Positions 32,414 through 45,163 are shown, counted from the first letter of the stretch. The stretch: DNA of 64,000 nt from Ceratobasidium sp. AG-K (GCA_037039685.1 JAWNGF010000002.1:2108001-2172000); one strand, 5' to 3'. The notes: a model not told the origin generated them from the letters alone. A program made the numbers and translations.

Positions 32414-35355
32414 ATGTCTTCGCCGGGCTCCGAGTCTAGCTGGTGTATAGTCGAGACTAGAGAGCAACAAATAGAGACGGCAATAAGCAAACAAACGATG
32501 CTATACCAGCAAGCCCAAATGGCTTCGAGCGCTGCCAACTTGTCCGGTGTTCGAAGGCTAGGCACATCGCGTACCCACGTCCAGGTGGATGGTCCAGATC
32601 CGATGCCGCCACTTATCGCGACTGTTCCCATCTCTGCTCCCGCCCCTACCCCGGGTGCGATACCTTTCGGCTCGAAAAAGCACGCGCCGAGAGACTTTCC
32701 CAGGACCGAGGAGAGAGTTGAACGTGAACCTCGTGAGTTGTCGCTTGCGAATTGGTGACTTGGTGACTAACGGGGGTGTAGCCAAAGGGCAATCATTTAC
32801 AAGAAAGTTGAAGACATCCCTTCTCGGGGGAAAAAATCCTTTCTTGACATCAAACAAGGCGCATGAAAAGGAGAAGGACCGGAGAGGTACGATGAAGAAA
32901 TCCTGCTGGGTCGGATCCCACTTAGTTCAGTTTACAGAGCCAATAATAATACCACCTCCACTATCGCCTGAGCCCGACGCTGTTGTCGTCAGGCGTCCAG
33001 GTACGTGTGCATGTTGGTATATACGACCCGAGATTAATAGTCCACCTTGAGAAGGCTCGGAATCAAATGGTACTTTACTCACCGCATCCATGGCAATTCG
33101 CTGATACGACGTAGGGTCAACACCGGAGCTAGTGTCTCCGCCACCGGCGAGCTCTTCGAGAGGGTACCGACCACCGCCTGTGACATACTCGCGCAATTTG
33201 TACTCGACTCAACCTCAGCCTCAACCCCAGCACCGAAGAAGCTCTTCGACTGCCCCACCTGAACATGCCCCTGAATCTTCAAGACCTCCAAAACAAGGTA
33301 TAGCTATTCGTATAATGCGGTATTATCAGTTCTATTAATCGATGTTTTGGGTTGAAGTATCTTTAAGGAGAAGCAGAGAGGTTCTGATTACCGAGGTAGC
33401 TGGAAAACGAGCTGGAGATGTTCAAATGGAACGCGAGCCCGTGTTGGGGGGTGAGTGCTCGTAGTCATGTAATATTAGCTGAACTCTAAGCTATTTCTAC
33501 TCTAGCTTTGCAAACGCATCGGCGGCCGCCTGGCAAAGCCATGTCTGCTCAGCCAACCCAACCCGCTCAACCAGTTCACCCGGCTCAGTCCGCCCACCCA
33601 ACTCAACCAGTCCACTCTACCAAACCCGCCCAACCCGTTCACCCCACCCACCCAACTCAACCGGCCCCGCCTGCCCCTGCCCCCGCAGCGAGCCCGTCTA
33701 CGATTCGGCCTCTTCCACAGACTCCAGAATCGTTGCAGTCCACCCCGCCGCGCCCACCCCCAGCCCCTGGACCATCACGGGTAGTCGTCAAGACAGTAGC
33801 GCAGCCCGCTCGCCCTTCACAAGAAAGTTTGCACCCGGGCTCACACTATCGCGACAGTCAATCATCGCAGCAGACTAGTTCTAGTCCTCCGGTTGTACGC
33901 TACAAAACATCTACCGAAAGGACCTCTTACGCCACGAGCACCACAACCCCTAGCCTTGGTTCCAGCGTAAAGACACATGCAAGCCAAGCGGCTTCGGACC
34001 CACCAAACAAGGACATGGAACGCATACAATGGGCGGCTGCTCCTCCATCACAGCCCCCTAATCCCGAACCCACGCCAGCGGCCGCTAAGGAACAGCCCGA
34101 CGCGGCTGGCGCTTGGTCTCAATCTATGGCTCAACTGACTTTGCGAGCAAATAAGCAGCCTGGGTATCACATGGAAATGTCTTCAAAGTTTGAGCAACCC
34201 CGGGAGGCTTCTCCGCCCTCGACCCAAGAGTCGAAGTCGAGGCCAAGGAAACTACAACGCCACGCCACCACCGCAGCGAACACCGTCACAACGTACTACT
34301 ATTACGACTCTTCACCTCCTTTGATAACGAGGGTATCCCGACTGAGCGAACTCAAAGAGGACTATCGTAACCCTGGGTCCGAGCGTTCGAATATCATTCG
34401 GCGCAAGATCAATTACCTACGCTTTGAGTTGGGCTTCACGGGATTGCGTCGCGCTCGAGGAGATGGCAACTGCTTTTATCGATGTGCGTAAGCGAGCTTG
34501 TTGCCACGTTTTTTTCTGTTTTTGCTCATGGCTTTGAAGCGTTTGCTTTTTCGTATTTGGAACAGATCCTTTTTGCAGATGATAGAGCTCTCGCTGTCAT
34601 CAACGCGCTGGAACAGTTGGAAATGGCACAAGATCTAATAGATGTAGCCATTCCTGAGCACCGATTCGTGAGTCGGTTAAATATGATCCGAACACACTTT
34701 CTAACTTTTCGGCCTTTCAGAGCCAACGAATGCATCTCTATTTGAGGGATATTATTCGGAATATGGAACTAGGAAAAACCGATCAGAGGAGGCTGCTGCA
34801 TATTTTCCAGGATCAACGGGGTATGTATGAAAGCTAGCTAGGGGATCGTTGCTCATTCATACGATGAATAGATTCCGACGATATTGTCGCATATGTTCGC
34901 CTTTTGGCTTCTGCATACATTCGACTTACTCCCGAGATGCACGCGTCGGTGTTCCACCCCGACGACCCGATGACCGTTATCACCCCGCCTGATTTCTGTT
35001 CGCTATATGTTGAACGGCTTGGGCAAGATGCTGGCAAGTCCTGTTCCTTGAAGCCGCATTGAAATATGCTAATACATAATTCTTAGATCACCTTCAGATA
35101 TCCGCGTTAAGTCGGACTTTGAACGTGTCGGTATACATATATCGTCTGGACGAGAAGTTGGATGGCGAATCTGCTCCTAACGAACAGGATCTCCCCACGC
35201 ACTGCACTCGATTTATACCCTCTGGTGAGATATATAGTTAACTAAACAAACCCAGTTGCTGATATTTCGCAGAATTTACTCCGGTTACCGAACCTGTCTT
35301 TTTACTTTTCCGTCCAGGCCATTACGATATTCTCGAACGACATACTAATTACTAA
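32414..35355 (+). CDS. Otubain (OTUB-type, peptidase C65) with long disordered N-terminus
   Basis: Ubiquitin thioesterase. About eleven exons, roughly 780 residues, of which only the last 220 or so form the OTU domain. The catalytic loop is RARGDGNCFYRSFAFSYLEQ (Asp and nucleophile Cys) and the catalytic His lies in LFRPGHYDILERHTNY, six residues from the end. Other family blocks: YLRDIIRN, DIVAYVRLLASAYIR, SLYVERLGQDADHLQISALS and NVSVYIYRLD. The N-terminal part is Pro/Gln/Ser-rich with a PTQPVH-type repeat (33538-33670). The linking exons all join in phase, e.g. GTACGTGT donor at 33002, acceptor at 33113. Human OTUB1/2 are about 230-270 residues, so the extension is large. I am sure of the OTU domain and less sure of the smallest N-terminal exons. 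Confidence 0.85.
33538..33670 (+). repeat. Pro-Thr-Gln-Pro-Val-His coding repeat
   Basis: Imperfect 9-18 nt repeats (caaccagttcacccg-like) coding PTQPAQPVHPAQSAHPTQP within the otubain N-terminus. Confidence 0.7.
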
Positions 35356-35551
35356 TGACATTCGCTTTCACGCTATTCATTTGCTTTGCTCTTTTGTATC
35401 ATATTCACCTATCTATCATGAAGCAAGTTAATCGCGGGCACAGGAGAAATACAGTGGCTGATACATTTTGAAGCACGAACAATTGTCGAAAATACTTTTG
35501 GGATTTATGAGATGGGGTAAAAGTGTCTGTTGGATAAATATCTGACGAGAA

Positions 35552-38520
35552 TCAAGAGCGCCGGGATCGTACTAGTATCCTTGGGTTGTAACTGAGCTCA
35601 ACGTCGGTAATTTCAACCTTGATTCTGCTACCTATGGGTGGAGGCCTCTCAAAGTCAAAGCCAGTAAGAGCCGCAGGCAATCCCAGCTTTGGGATCATGA
35701 CGGGCAGAACGAATGCGAGGCTATTCGCGTGGTTGAGAGGACGGTTGAGCACGATACCCTCGAGCGAATTGAGAGTCTCGTGTCCTCCGTTCTCGATTAG
35801 ATTACGAACGTATCGCATGGCCCAAAAACGAATAGATGAGTTCCCTGCACGACGCCGAGCTTGCTCTTGGAGGTGTTGCTTGGCCATCAGGACCTTTAGG
35901 GCATCCGATGAGAACGGCGGTTTAACGCCTAGCGATTTCGGGTGGAGCGCGGCTTTGATTTGCCAATGACAGAGCATGTCGAGATATCGTCTGAGTGGGG
36001 ACGTTACACGAGCGTAACCCTCTTGAGCAGATATTCCAAGCTGCCAGTGGGTTGCAGGTGTGAGCATTGGTTGGGCCGTGACTTGGACAAGCTGTTGCAC
36101 GAGAGCGTCCCGGTAAAGGACGCTGCCTTGGTACGGGTCGCGTTTGACCAAAAGTGGCTCGTACCTGTCTGCCGCAGGGCCCATCGGGCGAGCGAGCGCA
36201 CGGTATATCATTGGTATGCCACGTTCTTGGGCGAACAGCGATGCTACGCGCCCAGCGGAGATCATGCATTCTGCCACTAGGCTGCGGCTCAACTCCAAGA
36301 CGTTGGAAGAGTCGTGCATTGTCCCGAGATCTACAGAGTACTCGAGACGAGGGAACCCACGATACATGCGCGGTATTGGGCGTGGATCGTGGCCCGTCAG
36401 CACCCTGTCCTTTTCCATCGAAATCTGCGCTCTGGGTTGACTCCACAGCACTGAATCCGTTTTGGATACACGTCTTTTGGCCATAGTCTGGGTAACTTGG
36501 TGGAGAAGTCGAAGGTCCGGGAGGGCATTTGAGGGGACGTCGGGATCCGTCTCGACGGGTGACTGGCCCTCTGGCTTTCCAAATGGCCAAAGAGGAACGC
36601 GGAGTGACCCACCCAAGGCTCGGGTTACGCTATTGTATTGCAAAACGTGGACTCTTCGGACGACAGAGGCCCGTACGTCGTGCTTGATGATATCGCCAGA
36701 GGGATCGACAAGCATACTAAACGTGAGGGAATTCATGGAAGCCTGTTCGTTTCCAACGAGCGCATCGAGACTAAGTTCTGTCGGTGGGAGCATAGGATAT
36801 GTACGTTCAGGGAAATATGCTGTAGCAGCTCGCCGGGCAGCGGCGACGGCGATAGGATCGTTGGAACGAAGCACCGACGTTGGATCTGCAATGTGAACGT
36901 GCAGCCATACGTTGTCTGAGCCATCGGTAGCCCGTTCAATTGAAACACCATCGTCGAGTTCCTCGGCGGTACTGTCGTCAATCACGTACACGGCGAGGTC
37001 ACCAAAGTCGTGACGCATACTGTCAAGTCCGTCGACTGTTTTGGCGCCGGATATCCTGTCATCCTTGACGGAGACAGGAGGGTGGCTTAATGCCTGAGGA
37101 AGAGGGGTGTTGAGGGTATCGGTAAACTCGTCCAACTGCAAATCCACGTCTTGCGATACGTGGTTTAACCAAGGCGCGGAAAGTGAGATATCCTCGAGGA
37201 TTCGGAATGCTGTCGTCCCGATCAGCGGTAGGTAGGAAGTGGATATCTTGCTCAGAATTGTGGGCAGGGTGAGCACACATGGATTGATTTGTAGCTCACG
37301 CCGTTGGCGAAGGTATTGCCGAATGAAGTTGATAATGTCAAGATCCGCCTCGTTTAGTTCTGGAAGATTTGGTCTGGATTCCACACGGGAAGGAGCCTCT
37401 TGCACGCTCGCTTGTCTTTGGGCCCGGGTCGCCTCGATGATAGTCTTGGCTTTCGCCACAAACTCGTCAATGACAGGATCCTTGTTGCGAACCCAGCCAA
37501 TAACACGTTGCATGGCCTCGACGTGCTCGAAGGGACGCACAGAAAAGGTATTCGAAAGCCTGTGCTCGAAAGTGTCGGCGATATAGTAGAGGCTGTTTTC
37601 CATGAAATGCTGGTGAACGGCGTATGTAAGCTCGAGAGTGGGAGCACTATCTCCAGCGACCAATGCGACACCATCGGAGAGAGATATTTCCGCCCAGGTC
37701 TTGCCATCTGGGTGCTTCGCATGGTCGTAGAGCTGCTTGGCAGTACGTTGGACAGCCCGGCTGGCTTGTTCAAGGCGGCGAGCCATTGCGCGCAATGATT
37801 TGCCGAGTGTGATCCTTGCCTGCGTCTGTGTAGGCTTGGATTCGTCGGCATACGATCCCATTCCCGCTCGTTGGGCAAGTTCAGGCTCCACAAATTTCGC
37901 GACCGAGAACTGAATGTCGCGTATAGGATGAATGAATGCTTCACCAGTCGACAGCAAGGTTTTGGCAACCTCGGCTCCAGAATAGTCGTGCTCGTAGCCA
38001 AGTATAATACCCCATCTAGCATGACCGTTGCTATGAGTTCGAGGTTAGATGCTATACCAATCCCATATCGTGACAAGACATACCGACGAATCTCGACAAA
38101 ACTTCCTGGCTCAACGCGCAAGTCTGGAGTCAATGCAACCGCCTCCCCGTCGGCTAGTAAATCCATCTCTTCTGGGCGGGCTTCATGGATACTAAACGCC
38201 GCACTCGTCTCGGATTGAAAGTCTGGACTAATCGCGCCAACCGCAGCGTTTCTGATTTCGTTGAGCTCCTCGAGTCCTCTGCTCAACTTTGTCACTGCAT
38301 CGCCAGATTCTCCGCGGCGCATCTGCTTGACTGTCTTTTTGGCCGCCTTGAGAGCTTGCTTTTCTTGTTCCCGTTTCTTCTTTGGGTTGAGTGGTTGGTC
38401 GGGAGCATCGTACTCCAACGCAGGAAATGAGGGCACAGCATGGGTGTTGAAACGTACGAGAGCTCGTCTGGCAAGAATAGCTGACTGACTTGCCCTGCTT
38501 CGGGTGGCTGATGCGAGCAT
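35552..38520 (-). CDS. DSS1: Mitochondrial RNase II-family exoribonuclease (Dss1/Msu1/Cyt4-like)
   Basis: 3'-5' exoribonuclease of the mitochondrial degradosome (with helicase Suv3 in yeast). Two exons; the intron near 38073 joins as EIRRNGHARWGIILGYEHDYSGAEV. About 965 residues, close to yeast Dss1. The N-terminus MLASATRSRASQSAILARRALVRF is a typical mitochondrial presequence. The RNB domain shows DLAVYVIDDSTAEELDDGVSI (acidic catalytic cluster), NVWLHVHIADPTSVL, ARRAATAYFPERTYPMLPP, LTFSMLVDPSGDI and GYARVTSPLRRYLDMLCHWQ, the C-terminal signature. A short S1-like tail follows (IGSRIKVEITDVELSYNPRI). It is the only long intron-poor gene in the window besides the nucleoporin. Confidence 0.92.
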
Positions 38521-39075
38521 AACCTAACAATTTTAGTAAGAGCGAGATTCCAGCAAGCACGACTGGACTTACGATTCCGGCGAGAGAGAAAAAGGAGCGT
38601 CCAGCCGAAAGTCGAACTCGCAAGTTGAACAAGATAATTTAACGAAAGTCGGCCAAATTGGCAGTATCGTCGCACAAGCCAAACTTGCAATTGGCGCCAG
38701 AGATCGCCACTCAAATTTAAAAGTCAAATTTTCACAAAGCGTCTCACACCTCACACGAATGACCCATAAATCCATATGCATACTATACCAGAAAAAACGG
38801 TATTTCTAATAATCAACCTGTGCTTTAATATACAATGCGTGTGAAAACAGTATCAAGGCCCCTTGAGGACCACACAGTCAAACGCAGGAACTTGCATGAT
38901 AGACCTAATAAGATATCAAAAACTGAACAGAAGATAACAAACGGTTGGCCCTCCTTGAGAGAGCGCAAAACAGGTACGAGAACTAACAAACGGAAGCCTG
39001 AGCAAAAAGAGAGGTGAGAACCAATGTGGACCAGACATGCTTGCTATCAAAAAGTCGAGAAAAAGACAGTGTCCT
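38521..39075. other. Intergenic, DSS1 / FG nucleoporin
   Basis: 555 bp between the DSS1 start and the nucleoporin stop codon, both genes on the minus strand. No exon seen; an AT-rich stretch at about 38790-38940 is probably 3' UTR of the nucleoporin or promoter. Confidence 0.4.
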
Positions 39076-42000
39076 TCAGTTGCGACGCGGGCGTCGGAGT
39101 GGTTTTATTTTTCGTCCACCGGGGCTCGCGTCGGCGGTGCCGAGATTAAACTGGACGCCAGGCGCGGGAGATCCTTCTCCTTGAGGTACGCCTTGGCCGA
39201 ATACAAACGGAGAGGCAGTCGTGGTAGGTGTGTTGGGCGCCGACGAGTTGGCGGGCAGACCAAACGTAAAGGTTGATGGGCTCGCGGCTGCAGCAGCTGG
39301 AGCGGCGCCGCCAAACGAAAACGCAGGCTGCGGTTGAATCGCAGGGGACGAGGGGAACCCATTCGAGGCGGGAGCCGACCCAAACGCGTTGTTGGCCGGT
39401 ACTGGGTTGGTGTTGAAGCTAACAGTGCTCAGTGCGGGGGACGCAGCAGGGAAGGGACTAGCGGGAGTTGGGAACGCATTCGTTGGCATGGGGTTGGGCT
39501 GTCCGAAAGGAGTGGGCGTTGGCTGGGTGAACGGATTCGAGGGCGAAGCAGACGCCGAGGGAGTTTGTCCAAACCCTCCACCAGCACCAAAGGTGAACGA
39601 GGGCGTAGTCGCCGGCGCCGCAGACGCGCTGGATCCAAATCCACCATTAGCACCGAACCCACCGCCCGCATTGTTGTTGGCTCCAAACGCAAATGGAGAA
39701 GGACTCGCTGGCGCAGCAGATCCAAATCCGTTCGACTGGGTCGCGCTAGCTCCATTCAAAGGTCCCCCAAACGGCCCGGTGGTGGTGCTCGACCCATTCG
39801 TGGCACTCCCAAACGCAAACCCTGTTGAAGGCTGCTGGCCGCCAAAGCCAGTGCTAAACCCGGGGCCGCTCGTCACAATCTTGGTCGGCTCGCGTGTCGG
39901 ACTCTCCTCCATCGCGGCATCGCCTCCCGATGGTGGGGTAGCAGGCCGAGCGGGAGCAGGCGCACCAAACGTGAAGCCGTTGCTCGCTGGGGCAGCAGAC
40001 GCGCTAGGTGCACCAAACGCAAACGGACTCGACGCCGGCTTCTGAGTCGTGCCCGAAAAGTCAAATGGATTCTTCTTCTCGGGAGCAGCAGCAGCTGGAG
40101 CGGGCGTAGGAGTAGCAGCTGGAGCACCGAATACGAATGGGCTCGCTGGCTGTTCTGTGGGCTTTGGGGCAGCCGAAAAGTCGAATGGGCTCTTGGACGG
40201 AGCGGGTGCAACCGGAGTAGGAGTGGCAACAGGCGTCGAGGAGAAATCGAATGGGTTCTTCTTGGGTGCTTCGGGTGCAGGCGAGGGAGTAGTCGTGGGC
40301 ACGCCAAAGCTGAATGCCGGTGTGGAAGTTGGAGCGGGAGCAGCGAGGGTAGGTGTCGGTGCCGAGGGCGCACCAAACGAGAACACAGGGGCAGGAGCTG
40401 GTGAGGCAGTGGGCGCTGGAGCAGGGCTAGGCGTGGTGGCCGGTGCGCCAAACGAGAAAGACGGTGCTACGGGCTTGGGAGCGGGCTGGCTCGTACCAAA
40501 CGAGAACGGCGAAGGAGTCGGCTTGGGGGCCTCGACGGGTTTGGGCGCTTCAACTGGCTTGGGTGCTTCGACGGGCTTGGGGGCCTCAGCAGGCGTGCCA
40601 AACGAGAAGGTAGGAGCAGGCGCGGGCGTAGCCTCAGGCTTACTCGACCCAAACGAAAACGGCAGAGTAGGTGCAGCAGCGGGCTTAGCGCTCGTACCAA
40701 TGCCCGCGAATGGGTTGTCGCCCACAGGCTTGCTCTCCTCGGCAGGCTTACCAACGTTGGCAAACGGACTGTCTGCTTGTTTGCCAATCTTAGCAAACGG
40801 ATTGTCCGCAGGCTTTCCGATGCTCGCAAATGGATTGTCGCTCGCTGGTTTCTCAGCCTTGGCCTCGTCCTGTTTGGCTCCAAACAACGGCTTCACGGTC
40901 TCGCTCTCCTTGGGCTTGCCAAATGAAAATGGTGCGTCCTTGGCCGCTGGAACTCCAATCTTGGCAAACGGCGACCCGCCCTCGACAGCCTTGGGAGGGG
41001 GAGTAGGCGCAGATGACGACGGAGCACTGCCCCACTTCGGGACCTCTGGCACCTTGAGCTCGGTCTTGTTGCCACCAAAGTCGGCAAAGGGGTTCTTGAT
41101 CTCGGGGACCGCCGCCTTCGCACCGACCTTGTCACTAAAGAACGTGGGTGTAGGGGAGGCAACTTCCTTTGCGGGGGCAGAGGTGATGGGCGTAAATGAG
41201 AGAACGGGTGTGGGGGTGGGTTTGGCAAGAACGGGTTGAGGGGACACGACATCCATCTTCGTCTCGGTCTTTGCGGGCTCAGCTGACTTGGGAGCAGAGG
41301 GCTAAGCCATGATGTTAGACTAGCTACAAGGCTAATAAGCGAGAAAACTAACCGGCGTCAGAGCACCACCAAACTTGAAGCCCTCTGGAACTTTGAACAC
41401 GTTTGCGCTGGCGACGGCGAGCAACTCGGCATTCCTCTTCTCAACAGCCTCCTCGTCCTCTTCTTCCTCCTCGTTGTTGGCAGAAAATCGGTTTCGTCCA
41501 GCGGATGGCACGTGCGCGCGCTTGGTGACCGTCTTGCTCTGACGAAGTGAGCTACCGGGGCGGGAAGGCGGCTGCGATGCAGGCCTGAAATTATCAATGA
41601 CCCCCAGAGCCGGGCTAGCAGTAGTAGTCGCAGCGGGAGGAGAGGGCTGAGACTCCATGTCCGCGTCAACATCCTTGACTGCAGGCTTGGCCTTCTCCGC
41701 GGCCGACGCGACAGGAGCGGGCTCCTTGGGTTCGGCGGACTTGGGAGTGTCTTCCATGTCCATGTCGTCTTCCTCCTGGACCTCCTTCTTGTTCTTCATC
41801 AACATCTTCATCAACCCGCTCTTTGGTCGGACTTCCTTGGCCCTTTTGCCCTTGCTCGGGCTGACCTTGATTTCGCCATACGGCTGGATCATTCGCTTCA
41901 GCTTGTTAGACACGCTCGGGCCCGGGCTCGGAACTTGAACAGAGGGGGGAGGTCGGCGACGGGGGCGCTGGGCGTCGCCCGTAAGAGTGTGCATATTTTC

Positions 42001-43186
42001 CAAAGCATTGAGTAGTCGCTCGGCCGTGTTTTTCGCAGGAGGGCCGGATGGGGCTAAGCGGCGATTAGAATAGATTATGATTACGTCCGAAATAAACACA
42101 CCTTTAGAGTTGCCTTCTTCGACTGACGTTACACCGAGTGTATCGTCCCAGACCAGAGTTGGCCTTTTACGCTCAGGCGCAACGGAGGATGACTTGCCCT
42201 GTCAAATTTGTCAAAACTCTAAAACAAAGGCGGGTAACCAAGTCTTACCAAACTGGAAAACGGGTTAGCCGCCGAGATTGAGGCACGCAGCGAACTGCCC
42301 GTGGCCCTCGAGAGAGACGACCGGCCACCCAGAGGAAGCGAGAGGCTTGTCTCTCTGGGGGGAATCGAGTGGCTTGGTGTGCGTTCGTGACCGAGTCCAA
42401 CGCTGACCGAGGGGGAGCGCGACTGCATGCGTGAATCATCGTACGACGCAATGGCTGCATCAATGTTGAGATTGGGCAAGTTTCCAAAGTGGACTTGAGA
42501 CGCCCGTGGGGCAAGGCTATTGCGAGTGCTCGCTGGTTGTGGGAACCAGGCCCCAATAGAGGGGGTCCGTCGAGAGGGCGAGCGGGGGGGATGATGGTAG
42601 GTCGCAAAGGCAAGGGGAGTATTGCGCACAGACAGCTGGGAATGTTCACCCTCCTACTAAGGTCAGCGCGTGTTGAATACGAGTGGCTATGACTTACAGG
42701 CTTTGAACGGCCGACGGTAGCAGCACTGCTCGGTAGCCGGAGCATACCCTCTGGCGGGTCGAGGTAGCCCACGTTAGGCGCTGAGATGCGCTGAGGACTG
42801 ACGGTCCGTAGACGCTTGGGGCGGGATCCATTCTCAAGACGTGTCCGGCTCGCCCGTCGCTTAAGCTGGTTGTCGCCGTCCTCTGCCGACGTTGCCGTCG
42901 AACTCGTCGAGTTTGTGCTCCCGAGCCATGCCAGGGGCACCGATACAATTGCCTTGACCGTGTTGAAGAAACTCGACTTGGAGCGTGTGAGCGCCGGCGC
43001 AGGGGACGGCGGCGGGCGCTCGTACGGCTTACGGCTATGCTGCTTCGTCGACCGACTCGCTCTCGTCGGCAGCGAGCTCATCTTCTCCGACGGCATGGAC
43101 GGAAGAGGAGGATAGGGGGAGACAAGGTGTCTGCCAACGGGGGCAGAAAACTCGAGGCGTGGCGAGTTGGTCTTGCTTCTGTTCAT
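39076..43186 (-). CDS. FG-repeat nucleoporin, nuclear-basket type (Nup1/Nup60/Nup153-like)
   Basis: About 1,200 residues in at least four exons from the ATG at 43186 (MNRSKTNSPRLEF). Near the N-terminus lies RSKSSFFNTVKAIVSVPLAWLG, an amphipathic helix like the membrane-binding helix of yeast Nup1 and Nup60, followed by a basic patch (NQLKRRASRTRL, RPKRLR). A middle region contains KLKRMIQPYGEIKVSPSKGKR and an acidic stretch. The exon of 726 codons (41256-39076) is packed with FSFG, PFAFGA and FxFG repeats and DNPFA(S/K)IGK units, and carries a Pro-Val-Glu repeat. The end, FNLGTADASPGGRKIKPLRRPRRN, is the basic C-terminus typical of Nup1-class proteins. The FG network binds importin beta, also encoded here. 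Confidence 0.85.
40519..40589 (-). repeat. Tandem 18-nt repeat coding APKPVE
   Basis: Four near-identical copies coding PKPVEA(P) inside the FG nucleoporin. The copies differ mostly at synonymous positions. Confidence 0.75.
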
Positions 43187-43652
43187 CACTGTCACGGTCA
43201 CAAACCGGTCACGCGCTCTCACAACATAGTCACGCGACGGTCACGCCACGCGTGCACCATGATGAAATATGCACCGTTGGCTCCTCATGGACACGCCCAA
43301 TTTACGTGTGCGAAGCTAGGGCAGCGGGCAATAGTGTTTTTAACAATCTGCTGGACCAATGATCAGCCAGGGTTGGCGAGTCATTGCATACATGGCGGAA
43401 ACGCGGATGCATATACGCAACTGGCAGTCTAGGTGTGTTTCTCTATCGCTACGATCGATCTACAGGGGGAGCGGCGACCATCAGCTACCATAAAAAACAA
43501 ACAAACACCCCAACCTACGTTCCTATTGTGACCAGGGCGGTGACGTGGCGTGACTTGGTCACGAACCTCCACCGCTCCGCGTTTCCCGATTGCGCTCCGC
43601 AACGTTGCTTCCGTAGATCAACGTCAGCGACCGTTGCTTTTCGTCAGCGCAT
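43187..43652. other. Intergenic, nucleoporin / BMT2
   Basis: 466 bp with several GTGAC/GTCAC motifs near 43190-43245 (nucleoporin promoter side) and around 43535-43560. No exon seen. Confidence 0.4.
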
Positions 43653-44591
43653 TCACAACAAGATCGTGAAGTTGTTCCTATTGGAGCCCTCCCTCTGTAC
43701 CATCTTTTTTGTAAACGTCACTGTCGATGTGCTGGCACGATCGATTCGGGTAAAGAGCCAGTAGCTTACTTTCCCACCCGGTCTGCACCGATCGCGAACG
43801 AGTGAGAATCCGAGGTGGGTACAAAGTGAGACAAGCAGCTCGGCCGTCATGTATCGCGAGTTGGTGACACATGGAGTCGGGAGGACTAGGAATAACATGC
43901 CTCCGAGACGGAGAATTTCATGCGCTATACTTAGCATTTTGCCTGCGCCAATGATTAGATCGACTTGAATTCAAATTTAATCGACTCACCGCGATCTTTG
44001 GCGTCTGGAACAAAATTTACGACCAAACTCAAGCTCACAATATCCCACTTTCTGACATTTGAGTCCATGTCAATCTTCAGAAAGTCTTGTTCACGGATAT
44101 CTGGGTGCCGAGAGCGCAGGTCTATGGGTGTGCACGCAATCCATGAGGAGCAAGAGACATAGTTATCGGGTCTAAGCGCGCCGACCTCGAGCAGTTGCAG
44201 TGGCCCAGACCTAATAGATATTATAGCTGGCTATCGCAAACGCAATACGAGACTTACTCTTTTCCTTTTCCTTTGGCCATTCCTAGCTCCTTCATCCATT
44301 CGATCAAAACCGTCTCACTCCCACCTCCCCGATCTTTTCCCTGCCCAATCGCCGACATATTCTGGTACGCTTCCAAGCCGCCCATGGACTTCATCTCGGC
44401 CTCAATAGCTGTCAACTCATCCCGCTCCGCCGTAGACTTTTGCTTCTCTAACACTGCACGGCGCTTCAACAAAACATGAAACCGCCGAATGAGCGTTCGT
44501 GTTGATTTAGGTTTTGCAGAATCAAGCAGACGGGTTTTGGCCCAGACGCATGAGTGATTGGGACCTTAGTTTTCCGTTTAGTGCGTGCCAT
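43653..44591 (-). CDS. BMT2: 25S rRNA adenine-N(1) methyltransferase BMT2 (apparent 1-base frameshift)
   Basis: Nucleolar SAM-dependent methyltransferase of large-subunit rRNA. Conserved blocks: TLIRRFHVLLKRRAVLEKQK, GGLEAYQNMS, PLQLLEVGAL (SAM-binding), DIREQDFLKIDMDSN, KWDIVSLSLVVNFVPDAKDRG, LRLGGMLFLVLPTPCVTNSR and FSLVRDRCRPGGKVSYWLF. Introns at about 44253-44209 and 43988-43940 have GTAAGT/GTGAGT donors. The start MARTKRKTK (ATG 44591) looks right for the family but is out of frame with TLIRRF. No AG acceptor in between rescues it. The frames meet at the T run 44535-44538 (AAAA in the gene), where one more A would join them. So this is either a sequencing or assembly error or a damaged gene. 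Confidence 0.8.
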
Positions 44592-45163
44592 GATAAGTTA
44601 AATGAGCTCAGATGGTTGTTGCGTTTAATTTGGCTAGACTGTAAGCGCCCGGCGTGTGGTTCAACAGAATTTGCGGGAAATTGAGCAAAATTAGTGGACG
44701 GAGATCTTGCCACCACTCCACCATCCAGCCCTGGATAGCTGCATGGCAAGGTTTCCGCCCACATGGTGGTTAGATCCAGCCCATTGGTAGGTCCAGCCTC
44801 CTGGCTGGCAGGATAGTTAGCCTCGAGATTGGGATGGAGTGGCGCGGTATTGTCTTTCGCGGCCTTCGGCCCGGAATATGTGGCTCTGTGGTGAAGGGTA
44901 ATTAGGTGGAATTTATTTTTTATTCTGGCGCTCAGAGGTGCAGGCATCATGGAATTTGCGCATGTTAGGTCCCGCGATTAAGCGCCGAGTCGCGTCTCGA
45001 ATGACGTCGCGATCTTCAGGGCGTAGGTCCATCCTCCATCCGACCTCGACGTGACCGGGGTTCGCTGACAAGGGCGAGTAGCATAGGCACAGGGCAAGCT
45101 TGAAATCGCCGTGCTTGACTGCAGTTCGGACGCTGAGCTAGCTACAGCAGACTGCCCTTCACC
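44592..45163. promoter_or_regulatory. Divergent spacer BMT2 / YME2
   Basis: 572 bp. It holds a hairpin-like CCAGCC-TCCT-GGCTGG at 44793-44808 and a TGACGTCG (CRE/ATF-like) at about 45002-45009, 160 bp before YME2. No exon is seen. Confidence 0.4.

Noticed and set aside
39389..40045. 218-codon plus-strand frame
   Set aside because: Same cause: shadow of the nucleoporin exon; no independent motif.
40049..41239. 396-codon plus-strand frame, Gly/Ala/Leu-rich
   Set aside because: Exactly antisense to the FG-repeat exon of the nucleoporin; the repeat and codon bias of that exon suppress stop codons on the other strand.
44793..44808. CCAGCC-TCCT-GGCTGG hairpin
   Set aside because: Six-base arms in a spacer; too short to argue a terminator or element end.
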